Source: Betaproteobacteria bacterium LSUCC0117
GTDB lineage: Bacteria > Pseudomonadota > Gammaproteobacteria > Burkholderiales > Burkholderiaceae_C
Assembly (NCBI GenBank): GCA_030441535.1
Contig: JAUJFZ010000003.1
Coordinates: 248,001-312,000 of the forward strand
DNA length: 64,000 nucleotides
Reading direction: 5' to 3'
Below, piece by piece: positions 61,276 to 64,000 of the stretch. The translations under genes were made by a program, and so were the position numbers. The notes under the pieces are model-generated. The model was not told where the DNA came from. It saw only the letters and a program-made list of their open reading frames with translations, and did not search any database. The stretch's first letter is position 1. Every line of letters starts with the position of its first letter.

Positions 61276-63273
61276 TTACAGCGCTTTGGCCAGTTGCTCG
61301 AGGATGGCAGGGTTCTCAAGCGTGCTGGTGTCCTGCGTAATCGTCTCGCCCTTGGCCAAGGTCCGCAGCAAACGGCGCATGATTTTGCCGGAGCGTGTCT
61401 TTGGCAAGTTATCGCCAAAACGTACCTCCTTGGGCTTGGCAATCGGGCCAATCTCGGTAGCCACCCAATCACGCAAGATCTTGGCAATGCGCTGAGCCTC
61501 CTCGCCCTCCGGACGTGCCCCTTTGAGCACCACGAAGGCCACAATGGCCTCCCCTGTGACGTCATCGGGACGACCGACAACCGCGGCCTCAGCGACCAGG
61601 TCGGTCTTGGCAACCAGCGCGGATTCGATCTCCATGGTGCCCATGCGGTGGCCAGAGACGTTCAAGACATCATCAATGCGGCCGGTGATTCGGAAGTAGC
61701 CACGGTCTTCGCTGCGGACTGCACCGTCACCCGCCAGGTACATCGTGCCGCCGAGTTCCTCGGGGAAATAGCTCTTCTTGAAGCGCTCAGAGTCGCCCCA
61801 AATGTTGCGGATCATGCTGGGCCAAGGCCGCTTGACCACCAACATGCCACCCGCCCCGTTGGGCATGTCATTACCAGACTCGTCCACGATGGCAGCCATG
61901 ATGCCCGGCAGGGGCAAGGTGCAAGAGCCCGGGACCAACGGTGTGGCACCAGGCAGCGGTGTGATCATGTGTCCACCGGTTTCTGTTTGCCAGAACGTGT
62001 CAACGATGGGGCAGCGCTCACCGCCGACATTGCGGTGGTACCACATCCATGCTTCGGGGTTGATCGGCTCGCCGACGGAACCCAAGATGCGCAGGCTGCT
62101 GAGGTCACTGTTCTTAGGGTGCACCGCCTCATTGCTTTCTGCAGCCTTAATCAGGGAACGGATCGCGGTTGGGGCGGTGTAGAAGATGCTGCACTTGTGG
62201 CGTTCAATCATCTGCCAGAAGCGACCGGCATTGGGATAGGTGGGTACACCTTCGAACACGATTTGCGTGGCGCCTGCAGCCAGCGGGCCATAGGCCACGT
62301 AGGTGTGACCCGTGATCCAACCGATGTCTGCAGTGCACCAGAAAACATCGGTGGGCTTCAGATCGAACGTCCATTTCATGGTCATGCGCGCCCACAGCAG
62401 GTAACCGGCAGTGGAATGCTGAACGCCCTTAGGTTTGCCTGTTGACCCAGAGGTGTAGAGCACGAACAGGGGATGCTCGGCGTTCACCACTTGGGGTGCG
62501 CAGACATCGCTCTCTTTGGCCATCAACTCATGCATGAAATGATCGCGACCCGCCACCATGTTCACGCTGGAGGCCGTGCGTTGGTAGACGATGACCGACT
62601 TGACGGCCTCGCAACCACCCAAAGACAGCGCTTCATCGACGATGCTTTTCAGTGGCAGCTCTTTGCCACCGCGCATCTGGAAATTGGCGGTCACCACCGC
62701 GCAAGCACCCACGTCGATAATGCGTTCTTGCAAGGCTTTGGCGGAGAAACCACCAAACACCACCGAGTGTGTCGCGCCGATGCGGGCACAAGCTTGCATC
62801 GCAACCACGCCCTCAATGGTCATGGGCATGTAGATGATCACGCGGTCACCGCAAGCCACGCCTTGAGACTTCAAAACATTGGCGAATTGCGAGACACGGC
62901 CCAACAACTCTTTGTAGGTGATCTGAGTCACGGCGCCGTCGTCGGCTTCAAAAATGATCGCCGTCTTGTTCTCGGTCGGCGTGCCCATGTGGCGGTCCAG
63001 GCAGTTGGCGGAGGCGTTCAACTCGCCATCGCTGAACCACTTGTAAAACGGCGCGTTGCTCTCGTCGAGCACGGTGTTGAAGGGCTTGGTCCAGACCAGG
63101 TTGTCCTTGGCGCGTTTGGCCCAGAAACCCTCTAAGTCCGTAGCGGCTTCGTTCACCAGGGCTTCGTATGCTGCCATCCCAGAAACCGCTGCGCCGTCTT
63201 TGGCTGCGGCACTGGGCTCGAATACGCGGTTTTCAACCAAGGTGGATTCAATCGCCGAATTGCTACCTGACAT
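61276..63273 (-). CDS. acs: Acetyl-CoA synthetase
   Basis: Acs, 665 residues, activates acetate to acetyl-CoA through acetyl-AMP. Adenylate-forming motifs are YTSGSTGKPKGV, the WQTETGGHMITP acetate-site segment, YLAGDGAVRSEDRGYF and the C-terminal PKTRSGKIMRR with the lysine that is acetylated in regulated Acs enzymes. AAGGAGA precedes the ATG at 63271-63273; an upstream frame extension is not needed. With aceA at 54164 it supports growth on acetate. A long open frame on the opposite strand is a shadow. Confidence 0.97.
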   Translation of the reverse strand: MSGSNSAIESTLVENRVFEPSAAAKDGAAVSGMAAYEALVNEAATDLEGFWAKRAKDNLVWTKPFNTVLDESNAPFYKWFSDGELNASANCLDRHMGTPTENKTAIIFEADDGAVTQITYKELLGRVSQFANVLKSQGVACGDRVIIYMPMTIEGVVAMQACARIGATHSVVFGGFSAKALQERIIDVGACAVVTANFQMRGGKELPLKSIVDEALSLGGCEAVKSVIVYQRTASSVNMVAGRDHFMHELMAKESDVCAPQVVNAEHPLFVLYTSGSTGKPKGVQHSTAGYLLWARMTMKWTFDLKPTDVFWCTADIGWITGHTYVAYGPLAAGATQIVFEGVPTYPNAGRFWQMIERHKCSIFYTAPTAIRSLIKAAESNEAVHPKNSDLSSLRILGSVGEPINPEAWMWYHRNVGGERCPIVDTFWQTETGGHMITPLPGATPLVPGSCTLPLPGIMAAIVDESGNDMPNGAGGMLVVKRPWPSMIRNIWGDSERFKKSYFPEELGGTMYLAGDGAVRSEDRGYFRITGRIDDVLNVSGHRMGTMEIESALVAKTDLVAEAAVVGRPDDVTGEAIVAFVVLKGARPEGEEAQRIAKILRDWVATEIGPIAKPKEVRFGDNLPKTRSGKIMRRLLRTLAKGETITQDTSTLENPAILEQLAKAL

Positions 63274-63391
63274 GGGGTGATCTCCTTTAAGAATGAGGCC
63301 GTGCGCGCACAGTCGCACTTTGCAGATGGCTGCAACTGTGCATCGGCGCTCTTACGACCCACTTACACGATTTTTACCACCAAATGCCAGC

Positions 63392-63424
63392 GCACCCAAA
63401 CCGCACCCAAACCGCACCCAAACC
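63392..63424. repeat. 11-bp tandem repeat between acs and the fumarase gene
   Basis: GCACCCAAACC occurs three times in a row at 63392-63402, 63403-63413 and 63414-63424. The unit is one helical turn long and lies in the 223-bp divergent gap, 119 bp before the acs start and 73 bp before the fumarase start. It may be a slippage product or phased protein-binding sites. Confidence 0.85.
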
Positions 63425-63496
63425 GCGCCGAAATCTGAGCGCTCTACAATTGGCGATTGATAACCCCGTCTTGAATTGCCCACCGAGAACCCGTTT

Positions 63497-64000
63497 ATGA
63501 CGCAAGCAACCACCATCAAAGAAGCCGATTTAATCGAATCAGTAGCCGCAGCGCTGCAGTACATCAGTTATTACCACCCTGCGGATTACATCAGCCACCT
63601 CGCCCGGGCCTACGACCGCGAGCAAGCCCCCGCAGCGAAAGACGCGATGGCGCAAATCTTGACGAACAGCTACATGAGTGCCACGGGTAAACGTCCGATT
63701 TGCCAGGATACGGGTATCGTTAACGTGTTCTTGAAGATCGGTATGGATGTGCGCTTTGAAGGCTTCAGTGCAGGGCTTGACGACGCGATCAACGGGGGCG
63801 TTCGCCGTGGTTACGCGATGGCCGGTAACCCACTGCGGGCAAGCGTCGTGGATGACCCGCAATTTAGCCGCAAAAACACAAAGGACAACACCCCGGCTGT
63901 CATCAGCGTGCAAATGGTGCCGGGCACTACGCTGGACGTCATCGTCTCCGCAAAGGGTGGCGGCAGCGAGAACAAATCGAAATTGGTCATGCTCAACCCC
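63497..64000 (+). CDS. Class I fumarate hydratase, N-terminal part
   Basis: The first 168 residues of an iron-sulfur fumarase are present; the gene runs off the right edge. The start EADLIESVAAALQYISYYHPADYI and KRPICQDTGIVNVFLKIG fit the single-chain FumA-type enzyme that interconverts fumarate and malate. Cys69 of the CQDTG motif is the first [4Fe-4S] ligand. Class I tartrate/mesaconate hydratases share this domain, so the substrate rests on general resemblance. It is divergent from acs, and no strong ribosome binding site is seen before the ATG. Confidence 0.92.
   Translation, partial: MTQATTIKEADLIESVAAALQYISYYHPADYISHLARAYDREQAPAAKDAMAQILTNSYMSATGKRPICQDTGIVNVFLKIGMDVRFEGFSAGLDDAINGGVRRGYAMAGNPLRASVVDDPQFSRKNTKDNTPAVISVQMVPGTTLDVIVSAKGGGSENKSKLVMLNP

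Noticed and set aside
61252..62445. 397-residue open frame on the plus strand
   Set aside because: It lies antisense to acs, begins inside the intergenic terminator region and has no recognisable domain.
1..64000. tRNA or rRNA genes, CRISPR arrays, insertion sequences, prophage genes
   Set aside because: None was recognised on reading both strands; gaps are short and no transposase, integrase or regular repeat-spacer pattern is present.

Overview
The window reads as a continuous stretch of a bacterial chromosome, most likely from a betaproteobacterium (Burkholderiales). The basis is the thrS-infC-rpmI-rplT-pheS-pheT order, the NAD-linked Fds-type formate dehydrogenase, the long YqcD-type QueF, TRAP transport of sugar acids, and protein sequences that look Burkholderiales-like by eye. 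No database search was possible, so the genus is open. Coding density is very high: no gene-free gap exceeds 300 bases. I see no rRNA, tRNA, CRISPR array, insertion sequence or prophage gene.

Layout. (1) 1-5027, minus strand: translation genes thrS, infC (apparently starting at AUC), rpmI, rplT, pheS and the start of pheT. (2) 5097-13255: a DsbA-like isomerase gene and an oxidative hexuronate/aldarate locus. The minus arm is lactonase, galactarate dehydratase and mutarotase. The plus arm is a FadR-type regulator, glucarate dehydratase, ketodeoxyglucarate aldolase and uronate dehydrogenase. (3) 25927-13258, minus strand: twelve tightly packed genes starting with an UxuR-like regulator, then TRAP dctPQM, uxuB, manD, uxaA, an Ldh-family reductase, a XylX-like dehydratase, gluconokinase, idnO and idnD. 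(4) 26055-31300, plus strand and divergent from block 3: SDR, kdgK, a GarR-like reductase, a 2-hydroxyacid dehydrogenase, a second FadR-type regulator and an EamA exporter. (5) 36514-31297, minus strand: IlvD/Edd sugar-acid dehydratase, SDR, FAH-family hydrolase, DenD-like dehydrogenase and SDR. (6) 36609-40185: aminotransferase, MFS sugar-acid transporter and queF. (7) 44230-40216, minus: a TauABC/SsuABC-like ABC transporter, a LysE exporter and a flavin reductase. (8) 44372-53042: a LysE exporter, formate dehydrogenase fdsA with a fused fdsGB, a cyclase, two nitroreductases, a histidine phosphatase and a DUF2306 protein. (9) 53084-64000: a PAP2 phosphatase gene broken by an amber codon, then aceA, an EamA transporter, a TauE/SafE protein, an enoyl-CoA hydratase, lgt, ilvD, a small cytochrome c, acs and the start of a class I fumarase gene.

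Together the genes from 5.7 to 39 kb form a large island for acidic sugars. D-glucuronate and D-galacturonate can be oxidised by Udh, the lactonase, GudD/GarD and GarL to pyruvate and tartronate semialdehyde, with the GarR-like enzyme as a candidate next step. D-fructuronate can go through UxuB, ManD and KdgK, and altronate through UxaA and KdgK. L-idonate, 5-ketogluconate and gluconate are covered by IdnD, IdnO and gluconokinase. Two further branches, a XylX-like one and an IlvD/Edd-SDR-FAH one, suggest non-phosphorylative breakdown of other sugar acids whose identity the sequence does not settle. UxaC, UxaB, KDPG aldolase and alpha-ketoglutarate semialdehyde dehydrogenase are not in the window.

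Regulatory sequence is unusually legible. GntR/FadR-type palindromes lie in the divergent gaps at 9480-9492 and 25951-25967, and a third palindrome is at 36545-36557. The aceA promoter region holds two 16-bp palindromes 30 bp apart, and a 40-nt nested inverted repeat precedes the EamA gene at 55767.
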